35,155 bases of DNA from DASTYK01 sp964430275 (GCA_964430275.1 CAYSGF010000247.1:1-35155), one strand, 5' to 3'; shown: positions 15,048 through 22,540, counted from the first letter of the stretch. Notes: generated by a model not told the origin, from the letters alone. Program-made: numbers and translations.

Positions 15048-16093
15048 CTGCACTCCTGCACCTCCCCGCCGGTATCCAACGCAGGGATCCCGCCATGCCA
15101 TGCCAGGATCCGCTCGACCACGTCCTGGAGCCTGTCGAAGTTGCGCGCAATGCGCAGCGACCAGATCGGCACCTCCCTGGCGACCTCCGCCGCCAGTGCG
15201 AGACGGGACGCTGCGCCGGCGAAACCAATGAGAGAATCTGCAAGCTTGCGCTGATGCGCAAGCTCGATCACCGCGCCTGCCCCTGGAAGCGGAGTGCGTG
15301 CTGCTGCAGATTCCGTCGCGGCCATGGCGAGGGAGTCGAGCACGTACACACCGACGAGCGGAATCGGCTGCCGCGCGATCGCCTCCGGTCGGAAGCCACC
15401 GAGTGTGTTCTTCGCGCCGCGGATGACCGTTGCGCAGACATCGGACGCCCGAAGGGCCGCTTCCGCATCGTCCCACAGGCGCATCGTCGGGGCCGCCGGC
15501 CGCACCGCAACTGGTTGTCCCGGCGTGACTGCAACGAGGTCGTCGGACACGAAGTGACAGCCGGCCGCAGTCAGGGCGAGTGCGAGCGTCGACTTGCCGT
15601 GATGCTTCGGTCCGATAAAGGCGATCGCACCTTCCCTCGCCGCAACGGCACTACCATGAAGACACAGCAGCCCCTGCGTCTCGAGCAGCAGCGCGAACAG
15701 TGGACCGATGACGATGGCGCGTGCCAGCTCGGCGGCGCCGCCCACTTCCGGATACCACGTCATCATGCTGGCCGCGAGGTCGAGATCGAACAACCCGGCG
15801 TGCGAGTACGACAGTCGATAGCCCGTGGAATACTGCCAGAGGTGGTACGTCTCCGCGCGCACCTGCCGAGTCCCGAGCAGTGACAGGTCTCTGTCGGGAG
15901 CGCGGTCACCCACGGAGAGCGTCCAGTCGGCCGCCGCAGCATGCACGACGGGCAGTTCTGGGAACTCCAGTGCAGAGCGCAGGACACCGCCGAACACGGA
16001 GTAGTCGCGCCACATGCGCGCGTCTGGTTCAACAGCAGAGGTTCGGGCAGACCTGGGCGGCCGTGCGATCGTGGACGATCTGGAGCGCGCCAT
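15044..16093 (-). CDS. HPr-kinase-like lasso peptide kinase
   Basis: A 349-aa protein of the HPr kinase/phosphorylase-like family found in lasso clusters. The N-terminal 150 residues (YSVFGGVLRSALEFPEL, HLWQYSTGYRLSYSHAGLF, LLCLHGSAVA) are typical of these kinases. A P-loop, GPKHHGKS (161-168), and the acidic motif VSDDL (182-186) follow. Characterised relatives (the paeninodin type) phosphorylate the side chain of a C-terminal Ser of the precursor. The precursor here ends in Ser, which fits. The start ATG shares a base with the TGA of the B2 gene (TGATG at 16091-16095), and the stop overlaps the B1 start, so B2, kinase and B1 are tightly coupled. A later ATG at 16015 is an alternative start. 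Confidence 0.85.
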   Translation of the reverse strand: MARSRSSTIARPPRSARTSAVEPDARMWRDYSVFGGVLRSALEFPELPVVHAAAADWTLSVGDRAPDRDLSLLGTRQVRAETYHLWQYSTGYRLSYSHAGLFDLDLAASMMTWYPEVGGAAELARAIVIGPLFALLLETQGLLCLHGSAVAAREGAIAFIGPKHHGKSTLALALTAAGCHFVSDDLVAVTPGQPVAVRPAAPTMRLWDDAEAALRASDVCATVIRGAKNTLGGFRPEAIARQPIPLVGVYVLDSLAMAATESAAARTPLPGAGAVIELAHQRKLADSLIGFAGAASRLALAAEVAREVPIWSLRIARNFDRLQDVVERILAWHGGIPALDTGGEVQECR

Positions 16094-16554
16094 CAGTCGG
16101 ACCCCGTCGCGGCATGGGCCACCAGGTCAGGGAGCGGCGTCATGCCCCTGGTTTCCGCTGCTCCAAGCACCGGCCGACCGTCCTGCTCGATCCACGCGTG
16201 CGCGGCGAAGCCGCGTGCGCCCGCGCGGACCCCGAGACGGAGTGTAGATGCATGACCATACCGACGCAGAAGGATCTGCCCTGCAACAGCCTGCGTGAGG
16301 CAGCTTGCGCCGGGCACAAACCCGCTCACCCGCCGCACGGCTACGAGAATGCGACGTGGCGTCGGCGCGCCGACCGCGTTCGCGGGCTGGCGTGCTGACA
16401 GGCAGCGCACCGTGCGCACGATACGTCCCGACGGCAGGAGCCAGAGGGTGATGCGCACCGCGATCACGGCCACGAATGCCCCAAGCAGCACGCCGGCACG
16501 CTGTAATCGCGACAACGAACGCGGGAGCACCTTGACGCTGGAGGCAGACCGCAT
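16093..16554 (-). CDS. Lasso peptide B2 protein (transglutaminase-like leader peptidase)
   Basis: A 153-aa protein from the ATG at 16554. It has a hydrophobic, possibly membrane-associated N-terminal segment (GVLLGAFVAVIAVRITLWLL) and a C-terminal cysteine-protease domain. The expected triad is visible: C85 in PGASCLTQA, H119 in AAHAWIE and D125 in QDGRPVLG. B2 cuts the leader from the precursor before macrocyclisation. The frame is open further upstream to 16683, but those residues are low-complexity, overlap a hairpin and the precursor gene, and are unlikely to be translated. The region before the ATG has no clear ribosome-binding site, so the start is the least certain in this operon. It is coupled to the kinase gene downstream. 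Confidence 0.88.
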   Translation of the reverse strand: MRSASSVKVLPRSLSRLQRAGVLLGAFVAVIAVRITLWLLPSGRIVRTVRCLSARQPANAVGAPTPRRILVAVRRVSGFVPGASCLTQAVAGQILLRRYGHASTLRLGVRAGARGFAAHAWIEQDGRPVLGAAETRGMTPLPDLVAHAATGSD

Positions 16555-16569
16555 CGCGCGCGCAGCGCT

Positions 16570-16598
16570 CGCTTCCGGGTCACGTGGACCCGGAAGCG
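16570..16598 (-). repeat. Intercistronic hairpin between lasso precursor and B2 genes
   Basis: Perfect 12-bp arms CGCTTCCGGGTC (16570-16581) and GACCCGGAAGCG (16587-16598) surround the loop ACGTG. It sits 32 bases after the precursor stop, on the operon's path toward B2. No T-run follows, so a partial terminator or an mRNA-stabilising element is more likely than full termination. Confidence 0.65.
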
Positions 16599-16630
16599 AC
16601 ACTGCGCGAGCAGTGGACACTGCTACCGAC

Positions 16631-16777
16631 CTACGAGGCACAGACGATGCCCGACCCCATGAAAGTGAAGCCATCACTTCCACCGAAGGTCTTGTCGCAG
16701 TACTGCGTCTTCTGCTCGAACGTCCCGTACTTGTGGATCTGTGGAGCGATCCACTTGGGTCTGGTCTCCTTCTCCAT
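16631..16777 (-). CDS. Lasso peptide precursor (A gene), 48 aa
   Basis: A 48-aa peptide starting MEKETRPKW. The leader matches the lasso consensus exactly in spacing: W9-x2-P12-x-I14-x3-G18-x5-T24 (WIAPQIHKYGTFEQKT). The likely core is residues 26 or 27 to 48. It contains two Cys (27 and 46), acidic D28 and D35, the segment GGSDGFTFMGSG, and a C-terminal Ser48. With a core starting at C27, D35 is position 9, giving a standard 9-residue macrolactam ring. With a core starting at Y26, as the Thr -2 rule suggests, D35 would be position 10. AAGGAGGG lies just upstream; of two adjacent ATGs (16780, 16777) the second is better spaced. It is too short for many gene callers. Confidence 0.9.
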   Translation of the reverse strand: MEKETRPKWIAPQIHKYGTFEQKTQYCDKTFGGSDGFTFMGSGIVCAS

Positions 16778-16801
16778 CATCCCTCCTTTGGGAAATAAGC
16801 A

Positions 16802-16839
16802 CCGCCTCCGTGGCGGCAGGGTCGGCGGCAGCTCCGCCG
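16802..16839 (-). repeat. Two tandem small hairpins between cyclase and precursor genes
   Basis: CCGCC-TCCGT-GGCGG (16802-16816) and CGGCGG-CAGCT-CCGCCG (16823-16839) fill most of the 70-base gap. Read on the minus strand, the second stem encountered runs into GCTTATTTCCC just before the precursor's ribosome-binding site. They may protect the 5' end of a processed precursor message. Confidence 0.45.
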
Positions 16840-16847
16840 GATACGGC

Positions 16848-18899
16848 TCAGGCAACCTCGCAATGAGTCAGCTCGGCGGACGAGGCGGTTGGCAGTTCCG
16901 CACGCGAGCCGTGAGCTCGCCGCTCCTGTGACCGCCCATCGATCCAGAGCGCCAGCGTCGTCATGCGGAACAGCAGCAGCGCGTCATCCCTGTAGGGAGT
17001 GCCATTTGCTGCGTGATCCAACCACGCATCACGCATCCGGTCGAGCTCTGCGGTGTCCACGAAATCGCCGAGGACACCAGTGTTCACGGACCGAATCGCA
17101 TCCGCGTCGTCGGCAGAGAAGCCGCGATGGAACGCCGGTGTAAGGTTCGACTTCGTCGCGCGCCACTGAATTTCTGCCGGCAGGACGCCCTCCATGCCCC
17201 GGCGCTGGACGAGCCGTGTCCAGCCGTTCGAGAACTTCTGCTCGTCCGGCAGCGCGACGCAGAACTCGATCAATCGTCGATCGAAGAACGGGTATCTCGG
17301 CTCGATGCCAAAGGCGGCCGCGCACCGGTCGGCGACCTCGAGCGTCCCCTGATACAGCGGACTGGACAGCCCTGCCACGTGGGTCTCCCGCTCACTGAGG
17401 ACGTGCGCGGGTTCGACAGAGGGTGCCGGGCGCACGGACCCATTCATCCGCGCTCGCAACAGCCGCGTAACGTCGCCACCGTCAGCCAGTACGGACCGTG
17501 TGCCACGCATGCGCGAGGCGCGAACGCCCTGCGAGCGCAGCATGTGAAAGCGGGAAACGCCGAACCGACGATGGAACTGAAGCGCGAGGGTCCGCCACTC
17601 ACCCCACTCGCCGCGCGCTGCGAGGGCGGAGAGAAATGGCAGGCCATAGTACTCCAGCACTCCTCGGACTCCGATGCCGCGCCGACGCGCGAACGCGTGT
17701 ACCTCCGACTCGAACAGGTCCAGCTCCCCGCGGCGCAGAAGTCCATTCAATCGACCGAGGCCGTGGCTGACCGCCGTGTCTCCATCGAAGCCGTCGAGGA
17801 AAACCGTGGCACCGACTTCTGCCGCCGCTCCGTACATCGCCCAGTGCAGATACAGGTTCGGAGCACTGTACGGCGCGTCGAGCAGCGGCAGGATGCGCGA
17901 GACGTCTCCGAGCGGGCTGCGCTGATCGCCACGAACGTAGTGCGGCGTCAGTCCCCCCGTTCGCGTCACGGCATCGACGAAGCAGCGTTCGTCGATGCGC
18001 CGCAATTCGGGCGCGGGAAGATCCGGGAATACCAGGCTGAACGTGTGCAGCGGCGGCGCGCCGGGGCCCCGCAGCGCGCGGGTCATGCAGACCACCGAAG
18101 AGGAGTCGACACCGCCACTGAGGCTCGTCGCGAGCGGCGCGTTCGTCGTCATGCGCGCGCGTACGGATTCCGCGAACAGCTCACGGAACGCAGCGGCGTA
18201 CTCGTCCGCGCCCTTCAGGCGGATGTCCCGCTTCGGCTCGGCCGACCAGTACCGCACCTGGCGCTTCTGGCCTGGCGCGACGCGAAGCCAGTGCGCCGCC
18301 GGTAACCGGGCAATCGCCGTGTGGAACGTATACTCCCGATCGCTTTCGACACCCAGGACGTAATCCGCAATCCTCGTCCGGTTGAGGTCAGCGCCCACCC
18401 CGGGCAACGCCAGCAGCGCCCCGACCTCCGAGCCGAACGCGAAGAGGCCGTCCGACCAGTGGTAGTACAGTGGCTTCACGCCCATGGGATCGCGGCCGCA
18501 GTACATCGCCCGCTGCTGCGGGTCCCATACGGCAAACGCGAAGTCGCCGATCAGCGCATCGGCGCAGTCGGTGCCCCAACGCGCATATGCATGAGCGATC
18601 AGCTCGGCATCGCTCGTCGGCCCCTGGTTCTGCAGGCCGAGGCGCGCAATCAGGGTACGCCGGTTGTCGATCCGCGCGTCCGCGACCGCGACATGACCCG
18701 AGGGGAGGATGGCTACGCCCATCGGGCGCTGGATCCCATTGCCGGCGCCTGCCCGCGAGATCTGCGCGAGGGCTCGCGCCCCACTCGCCCAGATCGACGG
18801 ACCGGCACCGCGGTGAGCCAGCGCGCGTGCACTGGCCGACACGCGGGCGCGGGCGTCCCCACTCTCATCGAAGCAGTAGACGCCGGCGATAGCGCTCAC
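16848..18899 (-). CDS. Lasso cyclase (C protein, asparagine-synthetase-like)
   Basis: A 683-aa protein from a GTG at 18899. The N-terminal half resembles the class II glutamine amidotransferase fold (SAIAGVYCFDESGDA, ALAHRGAGP, DALIGDFAFAVWDPQ, YCGRDPMGVKPLYY), but the catalytic Cys2 of true AsnB is missing. The C-terminal half has the ATP-pyrophosphatase motif SGGVDSS (261-267). Lasso cyclases use ATP to adenylate the ring Asp/Glu side chain and close the macrolactam with the core N-terminus. Length and the missing Cys separate it from the genuine amidotransferase gene at 34135. A longer reading from a TTG at 18950 is open but lacks a typical N-terminus. It is first in the operon, divergent from the nucleotidyltransferase gene. 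Confidence 0.93.
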   Translation of the reverse strand: MSAIAGVYCFDESGDARARVSASARALAHRGAGPSIWASGARALAQISRAGAGNGIQRPMGVAILPSGHVAVADARIDNRRTLIARLGLQNQGPTSDAELIAHAYARWGTDCADALIGDFAFAVWDPQQRAMYCGRDPMGVKPLYYHWSDGLFAFGSEVGALLALPGVGADLNRTRIADYVLGVESDREYTFHTAIARLPAAHWLRVAPGQKRQVRYWSAEPKRDIRLKGADEYAAAFRELFAESVRARMTTNAPLATSLSGGVDSSSVVCMTRALRGPGAPPLHTFSLVFPDLPAPELRRIDERCFVDAVTRTGGLTPHYVRGDQRSPLGDVSRILPLLDAPYSAPNLYLHWAMYGAAAEVGATVFLDGFDGDTAVSHGLGRLNGLLRRGELDLFESEVHAFARRRGIGVRGVLEYYGLPFLSALAARGEWGEWRTLALQFHRRFGVSRFHMLRSQGVRASRMRGTRSVLADGGDVTRLLRARMNGSVRPAPSVEPAHVLSERETHVAGLSSPLYQGTLEVADRCAAAFGIEPRYPFFDRRLIEFCVALPDEQKFSNGWTRLVQRRGMEGVLPAEIQWRATKSNLTPAFHRGFSADDADAIRSVNTGVLGDFVDTAELDRMRDAWLDHAANGTPYRDDALLLFRMTTLALWIDGRSQERRAHGSRAELPTASSAELTHCEVA

Positions 18900-19076
18900 G
18901 CGGATCTTTCGCCAAAGTTGCGGAGGGTAGGTCGGTGAGCTTGTTAGCAACTGGAGGGCCAGTCATGATAAACCGGCGAGCCCTTCCGCTGTGCGGCTTT
19001 CGGGGGCATTCGGCGCGCCCGCATTGTAGAAGCCGCAGCAACCGCTCACATTCTGTAGCGCCTCCGCTACACATGC
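18900..19076. promoter_or_regulatory. Divergent intergenic region of the lasso cluster, with a small palindrome
   Basis: This gap should hold the promoters for the cyclase-precursor operon (minus) and the nucleotidyltransferase gene (plus). I could not identify convincing -35/-10 elements. TGTAGCG-CCTC-CGCTACA at 19054-19071 is a perfect 7-bp dyad directly ahead of the plus-strand gene. A related CTGTAGCGC occurs about 40 bases upstream of the Wzc-like gene (minus strand, near 25165-25173). Confidence 0.35.
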
Positions 19077-20333
19077 ATGCGTTCATTCATCGAAGGTGAG
19101 GGAGGAACGGCAGACCATTCGATGCCCATGTCGGACGAAGTGCGACTGCTGCTCCTGACCGCGGGCGGTTCCGACCAGGATCCGGAGATTCGAGATCTCT
19201 GCACCCGGCCGCTCGACTGGGTGGAGTTCCTAGAGCTCGTTCGGAAAGAAGGTGCGCAGCCTGCGCTCGGTCGCCGGCTGCGCACCGCCCGCGCGGAGCT
19301 GCCGAGCGGCGTGCGCTCGGCGCTCGAAGGAACGGAACGCAGGGCCGAGCTGCGCATGGCTTACATGGAGCAGCGGCTGGTCGACGTTCTCGAGACGTTG
19401 AGCGCGGCCGCGGTGCCTGTCGTCCTGCTCAAGGGCGTCGCCATGGCCGCATCCACATACGGCAGCTTCCGTGAGCGCCCGATGAGCGACTTCGACCTGC
19501 TCGTGCCCGCTGATCAAGCGAAGCATGCGCAGGCGACCCTGCTTCGAACCGGCTGGACACAGCAGTACGCGGGTGAACTCGATCACCTCTACGCGGGCAT
19601 GCACCACCTCCCGCCTCTGCTCGATGCCCGCGTGCCTCACCTCGCCGTCGGACTCGAGCTGCATACGGACATCATTCCCCCCACCCACAACCCATTCGAG
19701 TTCTCCGCAGCAGAGCTGTGGCAATCGGCGCGCGGGATGACCGGTCTGCCGGAGGGTGTCCGTGTTCCGGCACCCACACACCTTCTGCTCCACTGCAGCA
19801 TTCACTTCGCATGGTCACACACGTGCAGCACGGGTGCGTGGCGAGCGTTCAGGGACATCGCAGAGCTGGCGCGTGGTGGCCACCTGGACTGGCGCGAGTT
19901 CACGGATGCAGCGCATGAGGGCCGGGCACAGGGACCAGGCTACTGGGCGCTCCACCTGGCCCGGCAGATCGCCGGAGCTCCGGTTCCCGCTCACGTTCTG
20001 CATGCGCTGCGCACGGCGCTGCGGCCGCGCATGCACGCCGTAGTCGAACAGCACCTCATGCGTGAGCTCGCCGGGCCGCGCAACGCGTGTCCGTCCTACA
20101 GGCTGCGCCGCTGGCTCTGGGAACGCGCGATGCGACCACACCTGAGTGGGCACGGTCGCGCGCGTCCGTGGCGTGTCGGAGAGGAGCGTCGGTGGGAGGT
20201 GCTCGAGCGCACCGACAGGGTGGAGCCGGACCGATTCAAGGGGAGTCGGGCACGCAGACTTGGCGCCGCGCTGCGATACGTGAAAACGATCACCGCAGCA
20301 GCACGCGTGCGTGCAAACCTCGAACTATTGTGA
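19077..20333 (+). CDS. Nucleotidyltransferase-family protein, putative lasso tailoring enzyme
   Basis: A 418-aa protein of the 'uncharacterised nucleotidyltransferase' family seen next to lasso clusters. The core shows VVLLKGVAMAASTYGSFRERPMSDFDLLV, a polymerase-beta-like fold with the acidic pair D138/D140; VGLELHTDIIP probably adds a third acidic position. LLLHCSIHFAWSH and the Arg-rich C-terminal third are also typical. In the pseudomycoidin system, as I recall it, a protein of this kind further modifies the phosphate placed by the kinase, adding hexose. A similar job here is inference from the neighbouring kinase. The start is uncertain: ATG at 19077, or ATGs at 19122/19128 after GGGAGGA. 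It is transcribed away from the lasso operon and convergent with the next gene. Confidence 0.8.
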   Translation: MRSFIEGEGGTADHSMPMSDEVRLLLLTAGGSDQDPEIRDLCTRPLDWVEFLELVRKEGAQPALGRRLRTARAELPSGVRSALEGTERRAELRMAYMEQRLVDVLETLSAAAVPVVLLKGVAMAASTYGSFRERPMSDFDLLVPADQAKHAQATLLRTGWTQQYAGELDHLYAGMHHLPPLLDARVPHLAVGLELHTDIIPPTHNPFEFSAAELWQSARGMTGLPEGVRVPAPTHLLLHCSIHFAWSHTCSTGAWRAFRDIAELARGGHLDWREFTDAAHEGRAQGPGYWALHLARQIAGAPVPAHVLHALRTALRPRMHAVVEQHLMRELAGPRNACPSYRLRRWLWERAMRPHLSGHGRARPWRVGEERRWEVLERTDRVEPDRFKGSRARRLGAALRYVKTITAAARVRANLELL

Positions 20334-20337
20334 AGCG

Positions 20338-21210
20338 TTAGTTGGCCTCGAGGGTGGGGCGGTTACGGACCGCCAGCGTGGCCCGCGCCAGCAGTTCGGC
20401 AGGATCCAGATTCGCGTCGTGCAGGTCGTTCACCGCATAGACGCCCGTGCGGACTCGTGCCGCAACGCCAATCGGAAGGTCGGTCGTACCCCCCGTCGCC
20501 GCGCGCACCCGCTCCGCGAGGATCTGCGCACCTTCCACGTTCGTATCCGGTGCCACGACGACGAATTCCATCGGCCCGATGCGGCCGAGCACGTCCGAGC
20601 CGCGTGTCAGGCTCCGCAACGTTGCAGCGAGGCCGCGCGACATCCCGTCCTCATCATCCGGCGCCGGTTCATCGATGTCTTCCGGCGCGATCACGATGCA
20701 CGCCATCGGGCGATGAAAGCGCATTGCCGCGGCTCCCATCTCCCGCACCCGACGCACGATCCCCTGCCAGCTGTAAAGGCCGGTGCTCGGATCCATCAGA
20801 TCCGATTCCCGCATGCGATCCATCTCCCGCTTCGCGACCATATACCGATCGAGCCGCAGCAGCAGCTCCTGCGCGTCGAACGGAAGCGAAAGGAGATCCC
20901 AGGCGCCGGCTTCCAGTGCCTCCAGCCGCTCCTCACGGTTCACCGAGCCCGAGCGATAAAGGATGATGGGCGCTGCCTGCGAGAACTCGCCCCCCAGACG
21001 CAGCCGGGTGCACAGCTCCAACCCCTCCATGTCAGGCAGATGCGTGTCGATGAACACCGCGTCCGGATTCGATCCACGCGCTCGCTCGATCGCCTGCCGT
21101 CCGTTGTACGCACGCATGACTGCGTACCCGTGGGGCGCGAGTATCGAATCGAGTGAGCGGGAGGTCCACTCCTGCTCACTGACTATCATCACGATCGGGG
21201 CTCGTGCCAC
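20338..21210 (-). CDS. Degenerate receiver-GGDEF protein
   Basis: A 290-aa two-domain protein. Residues 1-125 form a receiver-like domain with D55 at the phospho-acceptor position (VFIDTHLPDMEG). The acidic pair is replaced (VSEQEW) and the conserved Lys is absent (SLPFD instead of KPF). Residues about 135-285 resemble a GGDEF domain (DPSTGLYSWQGI, RGSDVLGRIGPMEFVVVAPDT), but the signature reads IGPMEF in place of GGDEF/GGEEF. Diguanylate cyclase activity is therefore not expected. It may act as a binding or scaffold partner in control of the adjoining polysaccharide genes. It is 295 bases downstream of the Wza-like gene on the same strand. Confidence 0.82.
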   Translation of the reverse strand: MARAPIVMIVSEQEWTSRSLDSILAPHGYAVMRAYNGRQAIERARGSNPDAVFIDTHLPDMEGLELCTRLRLGGEFSQAAPIILYRSGSVNREERLEALEAGAWDLLSLPFDAQELLLRLDRYMVAKREMDRMRESDLMDPSTGLYSWQGIVRRVREMGAAAMRFHRPMACIVIAPEDIDEPAPDDEDGMSRGLAATLRSLTRGSDVLGRIGPMEFVVVAPDTNVEGAQILAERVRAATGGTTDLPIGVAARVRTGVYAVNDLHDANLDPAELLARATLAVRNRPTLEAN

Positions 21211-21505
21211 TGGCTGGTTTCCCTTGGTTGGTGGCGATCCGCATCATCGCGGGACGTCGCAGGACTTCGCTGGCGTCGCCGGACCGGACCGCAGGTATCA
21301 TGCTTGAATTGCTGCGCCCGACCCGGCAGGTCGATTGGTCAACGAAACTGTTTGTTATGAACGAGTTACGGTCCTTCAGCGCGGTATTGCACACGCCGCT
21401 GACGGCGATGCGAGCCCGTCGGACGCGGCTCGCCTGCAATCATTTGTTGCGCGCCTGCTACTGATCGACCAGGCGTCGGAAGCCAGTCGCAGGCCCGCGT
21501 CCCGC
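21211..21505. other. Intergenic region, nothing identified
   Basis: This 295-base gap separates the degenerate receiver-GGDEF gene from the export-protein gene on the minus strand. Short frames crossing it look like chance reading. There is one AT-richer patch near 21330-21370 (GTCAACGAAACTGTTTGTTATG) where a promoter could sit, but no clear -35/-10 pair. Confidence 0.4.
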
Positions 21506-22279
21506 TCAGAAAGCTCGTTCTGCTATGAGCAGAATCGTGCCGATGCCCGAGAGGATCAACAGGCCATTTCGCACGAAGTCGAACGTAGCCTGCTGCGCAG
21601 GGACGATGATGCCGTCGCCGGCTCGCATGCTGAGCTGATCGAGCGTACGCCCCTGCTGGATTGCAGCCCGCAGGTTTTCATCGGTCCAGATCACTTCGGT
21701 CCCGCGCTCGATGCGAATCTTCTCGACATCGGCCAGCGCAGTCGGTCCGCCGGCCATCATCAGGGCATCCGTCAACGGCACATCCGACGGCACGGCGTAG
21801 AAGCCCTGTTGCGCGACGGCACCCCGCACCTCGAGCCGTATGAGGGACCGTGCGTGCACCACGGGCTCACGAATATAGCGCGCGACGTACTCCGTCAGGT
21901 AAGGCTGCAGCTCGGAGCGGAGCACACCTTCCAGGGGCACCTCGCCCAGGGCAGGCAGGACGAGCAGGCGGCCCGCCACCACCGTGAATGTATTGGAAAG
22001 GTCCGGCTGCCCTTCGACCGTCAGCTCGATGCGGTCACCGACCTGCAGATCACCCTCCTCGAGCCGCGAGCGGATCAGCTCGGCCTCGTCACGGGCTTGG
22101 TCGCGGATCGATCCGCTGTATGCAGACGATGCCGCGGTTGCCTCGAAGCGGCGCAGCATCTCGGTCAGCTCATCGCGCGTGTGCTGAACGCCCGTGGGAT
22201 CCCAGCCGCCCTGCTGCGCGGCCGCGGGGCTTGCGGCAAGCAGCAGAGTGAAGAGTGCAGCAATCGATCGACTCGGCAT
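21506..22279 (-). CDS. Polysaccharide export protein (Wza-like, SLBB)
   Basis: A 257-aa protein with a cleavable signal peptide (SIAALFTLLLAASPAAAQ). Residues about 75-160 are the polysaccharide-export domain (LQVGDRIELTVEGQPDLSNTFTV, LPALGEVPLEGVLRSELQPYL, YIREPVVHARSLIRLEVRG). An SLBB-like segment follows (GAVAQQGFYAVPSDVPLTDALMMAGGPTALAD). A C-terminal hydrophobic helix (FVRNGLLILSGIGTILLIAERAF) could span the outer membrane, as in Wza. It is shorter than E. coli Wza, with a single SLBB unit and no lipobox. It should form the exit channel for the polymer driven by the Wzc-like kinase encoded upstream. The ATG at 22279 has only a weak ribosome-binding site. Confidence 0.9.
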   Translation of the reverse strand: MPSRSIAALFTLLLAASPAAAQQGGWDPTGVQHTRDELTEMLRRFEATAASSAYSGSIRDQARDEAELIRSRLEEGDLQVGDRIELTVEGQPDLSNTFTVVAGRLLVLPALGEVPLEGVLRSELQPYLTEYVARYIREPVVHARSLIRLEVRGAVAQQGFYAVPSDVPLTDALMMAGGPTALADVEKIRIERGTEVIWTDENLRAAIQQGRTLDQLSMRAGDGIIVPAQQATFDFVRNGLLILSGIGTILLIAERAF

Positions 22280-22348
22280 GATGGCATCCGGCTGGGACCG
22301 TCCCGGCCTGGCCGAAGAAGGTCGTTATCAAGTCTCGATGACGCCGCT

Positions 22349-22540
22349 TCAGTGAGCGGCGCCCTCCTCGGTCAACAGCGTTGGCGCACATGCGTCGAGG
22401 CCGAAGCCGGCGAGCTGCGCGAGCAGCCGCAAAAGCTGGCTGCCCGTATCTTCGCTGGGTTTCGCCGCGACGCCAACACGATTATCGGTGATGCGCCGGT
22501 CATTTCGTCCGGGATTGGTCCGGCGCTGTCCCTTACTCAT
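22349..22540 (-). CDS. Possible small basic protein, 63 aa
   Basis: A short frame starting MSKGQRRTNPGRNDRR. GCAGGAGGCGGT lies directly before the ATG, the best Shine-Dalgarno of this stretch. The N-terminal third is Arg-rich. The C-terminal part has a Leu/Ala helix (SQLLRLLAQLAGFGLDACA). No family is recognised and there is no signal peptide. It lies between the Wzc-like and Wza-like genes on the same strand, 69 bases before the latter. It may instead be a leader ORF or chance coding; the strong ribosome-binding site is the only real support. Confidence 0.4.
   Translation of the reverse strand: MSKGQRRTNPGRNDRRITDNRVGVAAKPSEDTGSQLLRLLAQLAGFGLDACAPTLLTEEGAAH

Noticed and set aside
16555..16683. 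Extending the B2 protein upstream to 16683
   Set aside because: The extra 43 residues overlap the precursor gene and a perfect hairpin and have shadow-frame composition.
16848..18899. Reading the cyclase gene as a true asparagine synthetase
   Set aside because: The N-terminal catalytic Cys is absent (SAIAGVY) and the gene sits beside precursor, B1 and B2 genes, so lasso cyclase fits better.
21176..21464. Short frames on both strands in the gap before the degenerate receiver-GGDEF gene
   Set aside because: No ribosome-binding sites, no recognisable sequence, and overlap with the start of the real gene.
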